The notes below the pieces were generated by a model. The model did not search any database. It saw only the letters and a list, made by a program, of their open reading frames with translations, and had not been told where the DNA came from. Shown one piece after another: positions 16,533 through 25,383 of a stretch of 33,699 bases of DNA. Origin of the DNA: Wocania_A sp964021735 (GTDB taxonomy: Bacteria; Bacteroidota; Bacteroidia; Flavobacteriales; Flavobacteriaceae). The stretch spans positions 1 to 33,699 of the forward strand of contig NZ_CAXIBN010000010.1 in assembly GCF_964021735.1 (NCBI RefSeq), written 5' to 3'. Numbering within the stretch: position 1 is the stretch's first letter; each line of letters begins with the position of its first letter. Made by a program: the position numbers and the translations under genes.

Positions 16533-18238
16533 TGTGTGGAATAACGGGAATTATTGGGAAAAAAGCTTCCGAAGGAAGTTTGCAAAAAATGCTTGTTGCA
16601 CAAAGGCACCGTGGCCCTGATTTTACCGGAACTTACTTAAAAAATGATGTGGCATTGGGGCATAATAGGCTATCGATAATAGATACGTCTGCCAATGCGA
16701 ATCAACCCTTTATTTCAAATTGTAACAGATATATTTTATGCTTTAATGGCGAAATATATAATTATCTCGAATTAAAAAACGAACTCCAAAACAATTACGA
16801 TTTTAAAACAGTTTCAGATACCGAGGTATTATTGGCGGCCTACATTAAATGGGGTGAAAACTGTTTACATAAATTAAATGGCATGTTCGCGTTTGCGATT
16901 TGGGACACCAAAGAACAGGCTCTTTTTGCTGCTCGCGATAGATTTGGAGTTAAGCCTTTTTATTATGTATTTAAAGACGATTCTTTCTATTTTGCCTCCG
17001 AAATAAAAACACTTTTTGCTGGAGGAATTCAAAAGAAAACAAACGATTTGGTATGGGCAAATTACTTTTTTTGTGGTAGTTACGGCATGCCAAATGAAAC
17101 GTTTTGGAAAGGCATTGAGCAGCTACCGGGTGGCCATTTTATGTTTTTAAAAAAGGGAAATATTAAAACCAAAAGATGGTATGTTTTTGAAGAAGAAATT
17201 AAAAAACACAAAAAAGAGCTACCTTTTAAAGAAGTAAAGGCAACCTATAAAAGTCTATTAGAGGACAGTATTAAATTACGATTTCGTTCGGATGTGCCCA
17301 TAGGGTTTAATGTGAGTGGCGGATTGGACAGTTCTGCACTTTTAGCTCTGGTTAATAAAAACGAAAAAGGAAAAAACATTAACGCTTATACCTTTTATAC
17401 TAATAATCCGGATTACGATGAATTACCTTGGGTTGAAACCCTTTTAAAACACACAAAAAATCCGTTACAAAAAGTCCGTTTTAATGCCAATCAAGTCAAA
17501 GAGTTTAGCAATGTAATGTCAAGTTATCAAGACGAGCCCTTTGGTGGTGTTCCCACAATGGCTTATGCCGAAATCTTTAAAAAAGCCAGAAAAGATGGGG
17601 TTATCGTATTGTTGGATGGTCAAGGTATGGATGAACAATGGGCGGGTTACGATTATTATTTAAACAACAACAATAGTGTTATACAAGGTGTTAATAAATC
17701 GCCTTTTAAACCTAAAATTTTAAATAATGAATTTTTAAAACTTGCTAAAAAACCAGAGTATCCCAAACCTTTTGATAGTGACCTTTTAAACTTACAATTC
17801 AGAGATTTGTTTTACACAAAAATCCCGAGAGCATTGCGTTTTAACGACCGTATTTCGATGGCGAATAGCACAGAATTAAGGGAACCTTTTTTAGATTATA
17901 GGCTAGTGGAATTTGCTTTTGCTCAACCCTTAAACCATAAAATTAAGGATGGAATTCAAAAGTATTTATTACGATCTTTAACTTCTGAATATTTATCGGA
18001 TGATATAACGTATGCACCCAAACGCCCTTTACAAACACCTCAGCGTGAGTGGTTGGCCTATGATATGAAAGATTGGGTGCAGTTAAAAATCGGTACATTA
18101 AAAAGCATGGATTGGTTTAATGAAACATTAATGGAAAAAGAATTACAATATTATTTTAATAAAAATCAAGACAGTAGTTTTCATATCTGGCAGTGGATTA
18201 ACACCAGTTTGCTTTTAAAACCAAATAAAGATACATGA
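16532..18238 (+). CDS. asnB: Asparagine synthase-type glutamine amidotransferase
   Basis: Two-domain AsnB-type enzyme. The N-terminal glutaminase begins MCGITGIIG with nucleophile Cys2, and RHRGPD (25-30), R46 in NRLSIID, N72/E74 in FNGEIYNY and D96 bind glutamine. The C-terminal synthetase has the PP-loop SGGLDS (262-267) and LLDGQGMDEQWAGYDYY. All key residues are present, so it should be active. Length 568 aa is close to AsnB proper. Position between neuA and a glycosyltransferase suggests the target is a sugar carboxylate or amide-bearing sugar rather than free aspartate, as is thought for other AsnB homologues in polysaccharide loci. Plain asparagine synthesis cannot be excluded from sequence alone. 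Confidence 0.9.
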   Translation: MCGITGIIGKKASEGSLQKMLVAQRHRGPDFTGTYLKNDVALGHNRLSIIDTSANANQPFISNCNRYILCFNGEIYNYLELKNELQNNYDFKTVSDTEVLLAAYIKWGENCLHKLNGMFAFAIWDTKEQALFAARDRFGVKPFYYVFKDDSFYFASEIKTLFAGGIQKKTNDLVWANYFFCGSYGMPNETFWKGIEQLPGGHFMFLKKGNIKTKRWYVFEEEIKKHKKELPFKEVKATYKSLLEDSIKLRFRSDVPIGFNVSGGLDSSALLALVNKNEKGKNINAYTFYTNNPDYDELPWVETLLKHTKNPLQKVRFNANQVKEFSNVMSSYQDEPFGGVPTMAYAEIFKKARKDGVIVLLDGQGMDEQWAGYDYYLNNNNSVIQGVNKSPFKPKILNNEFLKLAKKPEYPKPFDSDLLNLQFRDLFYTKIPRALRFNDRISMANSTELREPFLDYRLVEFAFAQPLNHKIKDGIQKYLLRSLTSEYLSDDITYAPKRPLQTPQREWLAYDMKDWVQLKIGTLKSMDWFNETLMEKELQYYFNKNQDSSFHIWQWINTSLLLKPNKDT

Positions 18239-19629
18239 AAAAAAAGGTGTTTGTTTTAGTGTCCGATGGTGTTAGCCTCCGCAATTTCGCTTATACGTCT
18301 TTTTATAAATTAGGAATTGAGCAAGGGTACGATGTTGTTTTTTGGAATGCCACACCTTTTAATTTGGAGCAACTTAACTTAAAAGAAGTTAAAATAAGTA
18401 ATGCTAAACCAAGTACATTTTCGGATGTGTTGAAAACGGCATTGATAAGAATTGAGTTGAATCTGTTTTCAAAACGGGAAAAGGATGCGATCTATCAAAA
18501 ATACAAATTCCCGTTATCGTATAAAACCATAAAAGCTTCGGTTAAAAGTTTGATTATCGAATGTTACAGTAAACTATATAATTCTGAAAACGGCATCATA
18601 AAAATCCGAAAGAAAATAACTGCTTCAGAAAGAAAGACAAGCTATTATAAAGATTGCAAACTCACTTTGGAAGCCGAAGAACCAGAGCTTGTTTTATCAA
18701 CCAGTCAACGAGCATTGGCGGCCATTGCTCCTTTAACAGCAGCACAAGATTTAAATATACCAACAGCATCGTTTATTTATTCGTGGGATAATATTCCAAA
18801 AGCTACAACAGTAGTAACAACCAATTTTTATTTTGTTTGGAGTACATATATGAAAAAAGAGTTGCTCCATTATCAGCGTTATATAAGCCCTAACCAAATA
18901 AAGGTAACGGGCACACCACAATTTGAAAATCATTTTGACGCCACTTTAAAAACATCAAAAACAAACTTTTTCAAAGCCTATAATTTGGATGTGAACAAGA
19001 AATATATTTGTTTTAGTGGTGATGATATAACGACTTCGCCCAAAGATGAATTGTATTTACGAGATGTAGCCAAAGCTGTGCGAAGCCTCAATAAAAAAGA
19101 ATATAACCTCGGTGTTGTATTTAGAAAATGTCCTGTTGATTTTTCCGATAGATATGATACCATAATTGAAGAATACAAAGATGTTATTGTAGCGATAGAT
19201 CCAATATGGAAAAAAATGGGAGTAGCTTGGAATGGCATATTACCAACAAAAGAAGACTATAAATTACAAACCAATATTATTGCCCATACCGAATGTGTTG
19301 TAAATTTAGGATCATCCATGGTGTTTGATTATGCGGCACATAATAAACCCTGTGCTTTTATAGATTATAATTATTTAAACGCTTCAAATTCGTATAAAAA
19401 AGGTGTGCATGTTTATGATTTTGTACATTTTAGGTCAATGCCTTCTAAGGAAGCCGTAGTTTGGTTGTCAAAACCAGATACTATTGCAGACCAATTAGAA
19501 ACGGTTATGGAAAACCCATCAAAAACAGTATCAAAAGCTAAATCGTGGTTTGAAATTATCAATGTGCATCCGCCAGAGAATGCTTGTAATCGTTTTTGGA
19601 TAGAGATAGATAAATTGGTTATAAAATAA
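18235..19629 (+). CDS. Putative GT-B glycosyltransferase, candidate nonulosonate transferase
   Basis: A 464 aa soluble protein with a two-domain GT-B look. It starts VFVLVSDGVSLRNFAYTS. SFIYSWDNIPKA (179-190) marks the domain junction and VTGTPQFE (224-231) the start of the donor domain. YICFSGDDITTS (256-267) and NLGSSMVFDYAAHNKP, near residue 360, form the likely nucleotide-binding loops. The pattern SWDN plus GTPxF is shared with CDP-glycerol/UDP-sugar transferase-like proteins of surface glycan loci, none of which I can name precisely. It overlaps asnB by four bases and lies just after the CMP-sugar genes, so it is the best positional candidate to transfer the nonulosonate. I see no motif of the classical sialyltransferase families. 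The fold is moderately sure, the role is inference. Confidence 0.62.
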   Translation: MKKKVFVLVSDGVSLRNFAYTSFYKLGIEQGYDVVFWNATPFNLEQLNLKEVKISNAKPSTFSDVLKTALIRIELNLFSKREKDAIYQKYKFPLSYKTIKASVKSLIIECYSKLYNSENGIIKIRKKITASERKTSYYKDCKLTLEAEEPELVLSTSQRALAAIAPLTAAQDLNIPTASFIYSWDNIPKATTVVTTNFYFVWSTYMKKELLHYQRYISPNQIKVTGTPQFENHFDATLKTSKTNFFKAYNLDVNKKYICFSGDDITTSPKDELYLRDVAKAVRSLNKKEYNLGVVFRKCPVDFSDRYDTIIEEYKDVIVAIDPIWKKMGVAWNGILPTKEDYKLQTNIIAHTECVVNLGSSMVFDYAAHNKPCAFIDYNYLNASNSYKKGVHVYDFVHFRSMPSKEAVVWLSKPDTIADQLETVMENPSKTVSKAKSWFEIINVHPPENACNRFWIEIDKLVIK

Positions 19630-19654
19630 TGGCTAAAATTTTAAACAATTAATA

Positions 19655-21088
19655 ATGCTGTTCAACTCCATAGCTTTTCTAATATTTTTGCCAATAACCT
19701 TTTCGCTGTATTGGTTTTTGCTAAAAAAAAGTACAAAAGGTCAAAATATACTGTTGTTGTTGGCAAGTTATTTTTTCTACGGCTGGTGGGATTATCGCTT
19801 TTTGATTCTTATTGCATTAAGCACCATTGTTGATTATTTTATAGGGTTATCGCTTGAAAAAGAACAGGTTGATAAAAAACGAAAACTCTTATTGGGTTTA
19901 AGTTTAGCATTCAATCTGGGTTTATTGGGGTTTTTTAAATACTACAATTTTTTTATTGAAAGTTGGATTGATGTTTGGCAAAACATAGGTGTCCAAATGC
20001 ATGCGTCAACCCTAAATATTGTACTGCCTGTTGGTATTTCCTTTTATACATTTCAAACCCTTAGTTATACCATTGATGTATATCGTAAAAAACTAAAGCC
20101 AACACATAACTTTATCAATTTCGCCACTTTTGTGGCCTTTTTTCCGCAATTGGTTGCAGGTCCGATAGAGCGAGCAACAAACTTACTTCCACAGTTTTTT
20201 GTAAAAAGAAATTTTAATAAAGAAAGGGCTATATCTGGCATACATTTGATTATTTGGGGATTGTTTAAAAAAATAGTAATTGCCGATGGTTGTGCGACTT
20301 ACGTCAATGCCATTTTTAGCAATTATGAAACACTAAACACACTAACGCTGTGTATTGGGGCTATTTATTTTGCTTTCCAGATTTATGGCGATTTTTCTGG
20401 TTATAGCGATATAGCTATTGGTACCGCCAGATTATTTGGATTCGAACTCATGCGAAACTTTAATCTGCCTTATTTTTCCAGAGATGTGGCAGAGTTTTGG
20501 CGCAGGTGGCATATATCTTTATCAACTTGGTTTCGCGATTATTTATACATTCCGTTAGGAGGCTCAAGGGGCAGTAAAAATAATCAATTACGAAATGTGT
20601 TCATCATTTTTTTAGTCAGCGGATTTTGGCACGGGGCAAATTGGACCTTTATTATTTGGGGCGCATTGCATGCTGTTTTTTTTATTCCTCTGTTATTAAG
20701 AAAACAAAACAGGAGACACATAAACCAAGTTTCTAAAAACACATTGATACCTTCTTTTAGCGAAATGTTTAAAATGCTAAAAACCTTTATTCTTGTTACA
20801 TTGGCTTGGGTGTTTTTTAGAGCCGACAATGTATCTATGGCCACGGATTACTTAAAAAGATTGGTACTAAACCTGAATTTTAAAATTGAATATTTAACAA
20901 TTGAAAGATATAATGTAGAAATGTTTGCCCTTATAGGTATATTTATACTTTTAGAATGGTTTAACAGGCAAAAGGAACACCCTTTTTCTGGCAAATTCAA
21001 ATGGATTAAAATTACAGGAGCCATGCTTATGCTAATTCTATTTGGGGTATATTCAAACCACCAAGAATTTATATATTTCCAGTTTTAA
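19655..21088 (+). CDS. MBOAT family membrane-bound O-acyltransferase (AlgI/DltB-like)
   Basis: Polytopic inner-membrane enzyme that passes an acyl group, usually acetyl, toward the periplasm for O-acylation of the glycan. The start MLFNSIAFLIFLPITF, the SYFFYGWWDYRFL segment, LPVGISFYTFQTLSYTIDVY and FFPQLVAGPIER are the classic AlgI block order. AEFWRRWHISLSTWFRDY and GFWHGANWTFIIWG carry the two conserved histidines, the second being catalytic H326. Roughly ten hydrophobic segments are present, and 477 aa is normal. The next gene encodes an SGNH protein that starts one base after this stop, the known AlgI-AlgJ/DltB-DltD pairing. A modification of the polysaccharide built in this locus is most likely. 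Confidence 0.93.
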   Translation: MLFNSIAFLIFLPITFSLYWFLLKKSTKGQNILLLLASYFFYGWWDYRFLILIALSTIVDYFIGLSLEKEQVDKKRKLLLGLSLAFNLGLLGFFKYYNFFIESWIDVWQNIGVQMHASTLNIVLPVGISFYTFQTLSYTIDVYRKKLKPTHNFINFATFVAFFPQLVAGPIERATNLLPQFFVKRNFNKERAISGIHLIIWGLFKKIVIADGCATYVNAIFSNYETLNTLTLCIGAIYFAFQIYGDFSGYSDIAIGTARLFGFELMRNFNLPYFSRDVAEFWRRWHISLSTWFRDYLYIPLGGSRGSKNNQLRNVFIIFLVSGFWHGANWTFIIWGALHAVFFIPLLLRKQNRRHINQVSKNTLIPSFSEMFKMLKTFILVTLAWVFFRADNVSMATDYLKRLVLNLNFKIEYLTIERYNVEMFALIGIFILLEWFNRQKEHPFSGKFKWIKITGAMLMLILFGVYSNHQEFIYFQF

Positions 21089-21089
21089 T

Positions 21090-21983
21090 ATGAAGGAATT
21101 TATAAAATACATATTTAAAATAATTATTATTGCTTTCGTTATCATGTATGTTTTTGATGAGGTGTATTCATATACTTTCCAAAATGGAACACCGAGAAAT
21201 AAAATTCAAAAAATACTACAATTAAATAACCACCATTACGATTATGCTTTTTTGGGTTCGTCAAGAACCGAGAACCATATCGATTGCGAACTTATTGAAA
21301 AATTAACAGGGAAATCTTGTATTAACTTCGGTATATCGGGCGGTACCATAGGCGATATGTTAATATTAATGACCATTGCAGAATCCAAAGGTATCACCTT
21401 TAACGAGGTCTTTTTACAAGTGGATTATAGTTATAACGGTTCAGGGATTTCCAATAATTTTAGGGCAAGTTTAGTACCGTATATTAATGATAAAGTAGTA
21501 AAGCATCAACTAATTAAAAATGGAGAAAATGTATTTTATAATTACATCCCATTTTACCGCTATTTAAAGTATGACAAGGTAGTTGGTTTTAGAGAGTTTT
21601 TTTCGGTGCTTTTTAATAAGAAACCTAAAACAGATCTCAATGTAGGTTTTGCTCCAAAAATAGGACAAGGATTGGCGGTTTCCGGTAAATTACCCGATAA
21701 ATTTAAAGCTGAAAATGAGGAGTTGACCGCACTATTCAGACTTATGGAAAAGCGGAATACCAAGTTGACTTGCTTCACTGCACCCTATTGTAAGAACATT
21801 GAAAATCGAGCGGTTATGCGCACTTTAAAATCCCGAATCCCTGATTTAAAAGATTACATTTCAATATTTGATGACAATCCCGAGTTTTTCTTTAATTGCG
21901 GACATCTTAACATTGAAGGAGCTAGAGCCTTTACTGAAATTATAACCGAAGATCTAATTCAACCTACAAAAATAAACCTATGA
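21090..21983 (+). CDS. SGNH-like acyltransferase partner (DltD/AlgJ-like), membrane anchored
   Basis: Periplasmic partner of the MBOAT protein. I place the start at 21090 (297 aa), one base after the MBOAT stop. An upstream ATG at 21042 would add 16 residues that simply overlap the MBOAT C-terminus. A single signal-anchor helix lies at about residues 8-24. Block I is FLGSSRTENH (nucleophile candidate S57 or S58), block II NFGISGGTIGD, and the end block FFNCGHLNIEGA with H272. Where SGNH proteins have D-x-x-H, this reads N269-x-x-H272, so the usual Asp is missing or comes from elsewhere. The stop overlaps the next start by four bases. The family level is good, while enzymatic detail is uncertain. 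Confidence 0.82.
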   Translation: MKEFIKYIFKIIIIAFVIMYVFDEVYSYTFQNGTPRNKIQKILQLNNHHYDYAFLGSSRTENHIDCELIEKLTGKSCINFGISGGTIGDMLILMTIAESKGITFNEVFLQVDYSYNGSGISNNFRASLVPYINDKVVKHQLIKNGENVFYNYIPFYRYLKYDKVVGFREFFSVLFNKKPKTDLNVGFAPKIGQGLAVSGKLPDKFKAENEELTALFRLMEKRNTKLTCFTAPYCKNIENRAVMRTLKSRIPDLKDYISIFDDNPEFFFNCGHLNIEGARAFTEIITEDLIQPTKINL

Positions 21984-23122
21984 AAATTGCCTTTTTAACA
22001 CCCGAATACCCACATAGATATACAGGTTCTGCTGGTGGCATTGGTACTAGTATTTTAAACTTAACAAAGGGCTTAACTGCGTTGGGACATCAAGTTATTA
22101 TTTTGGTTTACGGGCAAGATGAGGATGCTTATTTTGAAGAAGATAACGTGCGTTATTATAAAATAAAGAATATTAAAATTAAAGGTTTATCGTTTTATTT
22201 TACCCAAAAAAAAGTTGAGCGATTAATTAATAAATTATATTCCGAAAATAAGATTGATATCGTTGAAGCGCCAGATTGGACCGGCTTTACAGCATTTATA
22301 AATCCTAAATGCCCATTGGTAATTAGAGAAAACGGTAGCGACACTTATTTTTGTCATTTAGATAATCGCCCCGTAAAGTTTAAAAATAAATACCTCGAAA
22401 AGCGAGCCTTAAAAAAAGTCGATGCCATTATTTCGGTAAGTCATTTTACAGGAACCCTAACCAATAAGTTATTCAAACTAAAAAGACCTTTTACGGTAAT
22501 TCCCAATGCTATCGATGTTTCGGCTTTTAAACCAATGGCAAAAACAGATACTAAACTAACCATTTTGTATTTTGGAACATTAATACGAAAGAAAGGCTTG
22601 TTGGAGTTGCCAGAAATTTTCAATAAAGTGCACATTAAAAATAAAGAAGCAGAACTTATTTTAGTGGGGAAAGACAGTCCAGATATTTTTACCAAATCTA
22701 AATCTACTTGGGCATTAATGCAGCCCTTATTTAATGTCCATGCCATAAAAAAAGTAAACTATTTGGGGGCTGTACCTTATAAAGACATGCAAGATTTAAT
22801 ACAGCAAGCTAGCCTTTGTGTGTTTCCTACATTTGCAGAAGCTTTACCGGTATCTTGGATTGAGGCTATGGCGATGGAAAAACCCATCGTAGCCTCCAAT
22901 GTTGGTTGGGCAAAAGAAGTGATTTCAGATGGCATTAATGGCTATTTAGTGCATCCCAAAGACCATACAACGTATGCAAACAGAATTGTTGATCTAATTG
23001 AAAACACAAACCTGCAAGCAGACTTTGGTAAAGCGGCTAGAAAAAAAGTACTCACTACGTTTAGTACAGAAGTGGTTGCAAAACAGAGTATTGAATTTTA
23101 TAAATCGATGATTACTTCATGA
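21980..23122 (+). CDS. GT4 family glycosyltransferase
   Basis: Retaining GT-B enzyme of 380 aa. The N-terminal domain opens with FLTPEYPHRYTGSAGGIGTS, a glycogen-synthase-like glycine loop. VIPNAIDVSAFKP and ILYFGTLIRKKGLLELPEIF mark the donor domain. The donor motif is E-x7-E with E287 and E295 in FAEALPVSWIEAMAM. This is a textbook GT4 arrangement, so catalytic function is expected. It starts within the stop of the SGNH gene (ATGA) and overlaps the next gene in the same way. The donor sugar is not readable; mannose, glucose, galactose and others all occur in this family. Confidence 0.93.
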   Translation: MKIAFLTPEYPHRYTGSAGGIGTSILNLTKGLTALGHQVIILVYGQDEDAYFEEDNVRYYKIKNIKIKGLSFYFTQKKVERLINKLYSENKIDIVEAPDWTGFTAFINPKCPLVIRENGSDTYFCHLDNRPVKFKNKYLEKRALKKVDAIISVSHFTGTLTNKLFKLKRPFTVIPNAIDVSAFKPMAKTDTKLTILYFGTLIRKKGLLELPEIFNKVHIKNKEAELILVGKDSPDIFTKSKSTWALMQPLFNVHAIKKVNYLGAVPYKDMQDLIQQASLCVFPTFAEALPVSWIEAMAMEKPIVASNVGWAKEVISDGINGYLVHPKDHTTYANRIVDLIENTNLQADFGKAARKKVLTTFSTEVVAKQSIEFYKSMITS

Positions 23123-24654
23123 TAATAGTGTTTCATAAACAAGGTAAGATTACAGATTTGAGAGGCGACTCTCAATCTAATTTACATGTTTATAAACAAA
23201 AGAAGGTAACGTCATCTTTATTCGATTTGGCATCAAATCATCCAAATTGTATTTTAGTCTGGTGCCACGAATCCCTAAAAGAGCATATTAATATTGAAGG
23301 CATAAAGGCATCTTTTCATCTTAAAAACATGATGCTTTCTTATGGGGCAAACCCATATTTTTCTAACCGAATTGGTTATGTTGAAGATTCTCCATTTTTA
23401 AAAATAAATAAAACCGTAACATACCCAACATGGTTAATGAGCAGTCAAGTTGGCGCTATTTACGCATCACAGCTATTAAAGTTTAAAAACAAAATACAGT
23501 TGAACGATACTTTCGATTTTGTTTTAAACACCATTGCAAAACAGGGGATGCCCAATGGTTTATTTTGTTATTCCGAGCCTAAGCTTTTAAATAAAAACAC
23601 CGCTTTAATTCATTCTCAAACAGCTTCAAACGTTCAATTGTTTAAGTTTGTAAAACTACATTATAAAAGTGTTTGGAGCAGTTTATTGCTTCTTAATATT
23701 ATAGTAAACGAAGCTAAGTTCCCTATATGGGCTTTTGTTCGGAATTTGTTTAAAAGACAACAAAAATTCAAGTTGGAATTTGATTTGGAACCGCTTGAAA
23801 AACAAGACGAAAAAACGAGTTCAACAATAGATGTTATTATTCCAACCATGGGGCGAAAAGCATATTTGCATGATGTATTAAAAGATTTGTCCAACCAAAC
23901 CTTATTGCCCAAACAGGTTATTATTGTTGAACAAAATGAAGCTATTGAAAGCAAAACGGACTTAGATTTTATAAAAAACAAAACATGGCCTTTTAGTATA
24001 GTTCATAAATTCACACACCAAACAGGAGCTTGTAATGCCCGTAATTTGGCTTTAAAAGAAGTAACGGCAGACTATGTTTTTTTTGCTGATGATGACATAA
24101 GATTTAATAAAAGCTTATTGTTAAACAGCAGTAATTTCATGAATGAGAATTATATAAAAGCCATGACTTTAAGTTGCTTAAGGGAAGATGAAGCAGAAGA
24201 TTTTAGAACCATATTTCAGTGGTCGTCATTTGGTTCTGGTTGTAGTATTGTAAAACGTGAAGTCTTAAAAGACATAGAATTCAACTTAGCCTACGAACAT
24301 GGTTTTGGTGAAGATGCCGATTTTGGTATGCAATTGCGACATTTAGGAGCAGATGTAATTTATTATCCAAAAGAAACAATAATGCATTTAAAAGCACCCG
24401 TAGGTGGTTTTCGTGTGCCGTACAAACATCCTTGGCAAAAGGAGGGCGAAGTGCAGCCCAAACCTTCCCCAACAGTGATGCTGAACCGATTGAATAATTC
24501 AACTCCACAACAAGTATTGGGTTACAGAACTAAGCTGTTTTTTAAATACTATAAAGCACAAAAGGTTAAAAACCCCATAGCGTATTATAAACTGTTTAAA
24601 AGGCAATGGGGACAAAGTTTGTTTTGGGCGAAATTTTTATTAAAAAAAGTATAA
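23119..24654 (+). CDS. Large GT2 glycosyltransferase with an unassigned N-terminal domain
   Basis: The second half (about residues 236-440) is a GT-A family 2 domain: TIDVIIPTMGRKAYL, GACNARNLAL and FADDDIRF, where D324-D326 is the metal-binding triplet, then YEHGFGEDADFGMQL with the catalytic-base acids. The first 235 residues have no motif I recognise. They contain an even run of strands and helices (ILVWCHESLKE, YPTWLMSSQVGAIYAS) and might be a degenerate second GT-A domain or a binding module. At 511 aa the protein is clearly longer than the single-domain GT2 enzymes around it. Four-base overlap with the GT4 gene upstream and no spacer to the next gene. GT2 activity is confident, the N-terminal role unknown. 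Confidence 0.85.
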   Translation: MIIVFHKQGKITDLRGDSQSNLHVYKQKKVTSSLFDLASNHPNCILVWCHESLKEHINIEGIKASFHLKNMMLSYGANPYFSNRIGYVEDSPFLKINKTVTYPTWLMSSQVGAIYASQLLKFKNKIQLNDTFDFVLNTIAKQGMPNGLFCYSEPKLLNKNTALIHSQTASNVQLFKFVKLHYKSVWSSLLLLNIIVNEAKFPIWAFVRNLFKRQQKFKLEFDLEPLEKQDEKTSSTIDVIIPTMGRKAYLHDVLKDLSNQTLLPKQVIIVEQNEAIESKTDLDFIKNKTWPFSIVHKFTHQTGACNARNLALKEVTADYVFFADDDIRFNKSLLLNSSNFMNENYIKAMTLSCLREDEAEDFRTIFQWSSFGSGCSIVKREVLKDIEFNLAYEHGFGEDADFGMQLRHLGADVIYYPKETIMHLKAPVGGFRVPYKHPWQKEGEVQPKPSPTVMLNRLNNSTPQQVLGYRTKLFFKYYKAQKVKNPIAYYKLFKRQWGQSLFWAKFLLKKV

Positions 24655-25383
24655 ATGAATAACACATTTGCTAAATTATCCATCATTATTCCCGCTTATA
24701 ATGAAGCGGCAACCATCCATCAAATTTTAGACAAAATTAAAGCCGTAGAACTCTTGGGCAATCTAAAAAAAGAACTCGTTATTGTTAACGATTATAGTAC
24801 CGACGGAACTTCAGAGGCTGTAAAAGCGTATATGAATGTTAATACCGATTTGAATATTAAGTTTTTTGAACACGAAAAAAACATGGGAAAAGGCGCTGCA
24901 TTGCACACAGGAATTGATAAAGCTAAGGGGGATATTGTAATTATTCAAGATGCCGATTTGGAATATGATCCAAATGAATACAATATACTATTAAACCCCA
25001 TTTTAAACGGACATGCCGATGTGGTTTACGGTAGTAGGTTTATGGGAAGCAATCCACATAGAATCTTGTTTTTTTGGCATAGTATAGGAAATAAATTCCT
25101 AACGTTTTTAAGCAATATGATGACCAATTTAAACTTAACCGATATGGAAACTTGTTACAAGATGTTTCGTGCGGATATGTTAAAATCATTAACTTTAAAA
25201 GAAAACAGGTTTGGTTTTGAACCCGAAGTAACCGCAAAAATATCGCGCATTCCAAAAGTTAGGATATACGAAGTAGGTATCAGTTATTACGGAAGAACGT
25301 TTGAAGAAGGTAAAAAAATAGGCTGGAAAGATGGTTTTAGGGCTATATATTGTATTTTGAAATATAGATTCTATAAAAAATGA
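24655..25383 (+). CDS. Polyprenyl-phosphate sugar synthase (DPM1-like GT2)
   Basis: Short GT2 enzyme (242 aa) of the dolichol/undecaprenyl-phosphate sugar synthase type, which makes a lipid-phosphate monosaccharide used as donor outside the cytoplasm. Motifs: SIIIPAYNEAATIHQIL, IVNDYSTDGT (43-52), KNMGKGAALHTGI (75-87), metal-binding DADLEYDP (99-106), VVYGSRF, and METCYKMFR, all in the DPM1 order. It lacks the two C-terminal membrane helices of GtrB-type members, so it is probably peripheral. The following gene, overlapping by four bases, encodes a GT-C-like membrane protein of the kind that consumes such donors, which strengthens the call. The sugar (mannose, glucose or other) is not determined. 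Confidence 0.88.
   Translation: MNNTFAKLSIIIPAYNEAATIHQILDKIKAVELLGNLKKELVIVNDYSTDGTSEAVKAYMNVNTDLNIKFFEHEKNMGKGAALHTGIDKAKGDIVIIQDADLEYDPNEYNILLNPILNGHADVVYGSRFMGSNPHRILFFWHSIGNKFLTFLSNMMTNLNLTDMETCYKMFRADMLKSLTLKENRFGFEPEVTAKISRIPKVRIYEVGISYYGRTFEEGKKIGWKDGFRAIYCILKYRFYKK

Noticed and set aside
21042..21089. Earlier ATG for the SGNH gene, adding 16 residues
   Set aside because: The extra residues only overlap the MBOAT C-terminus. The ATG at 21090 lies one base after the MBOAT stop and gives a clean basic residue plus membrane anchor start.
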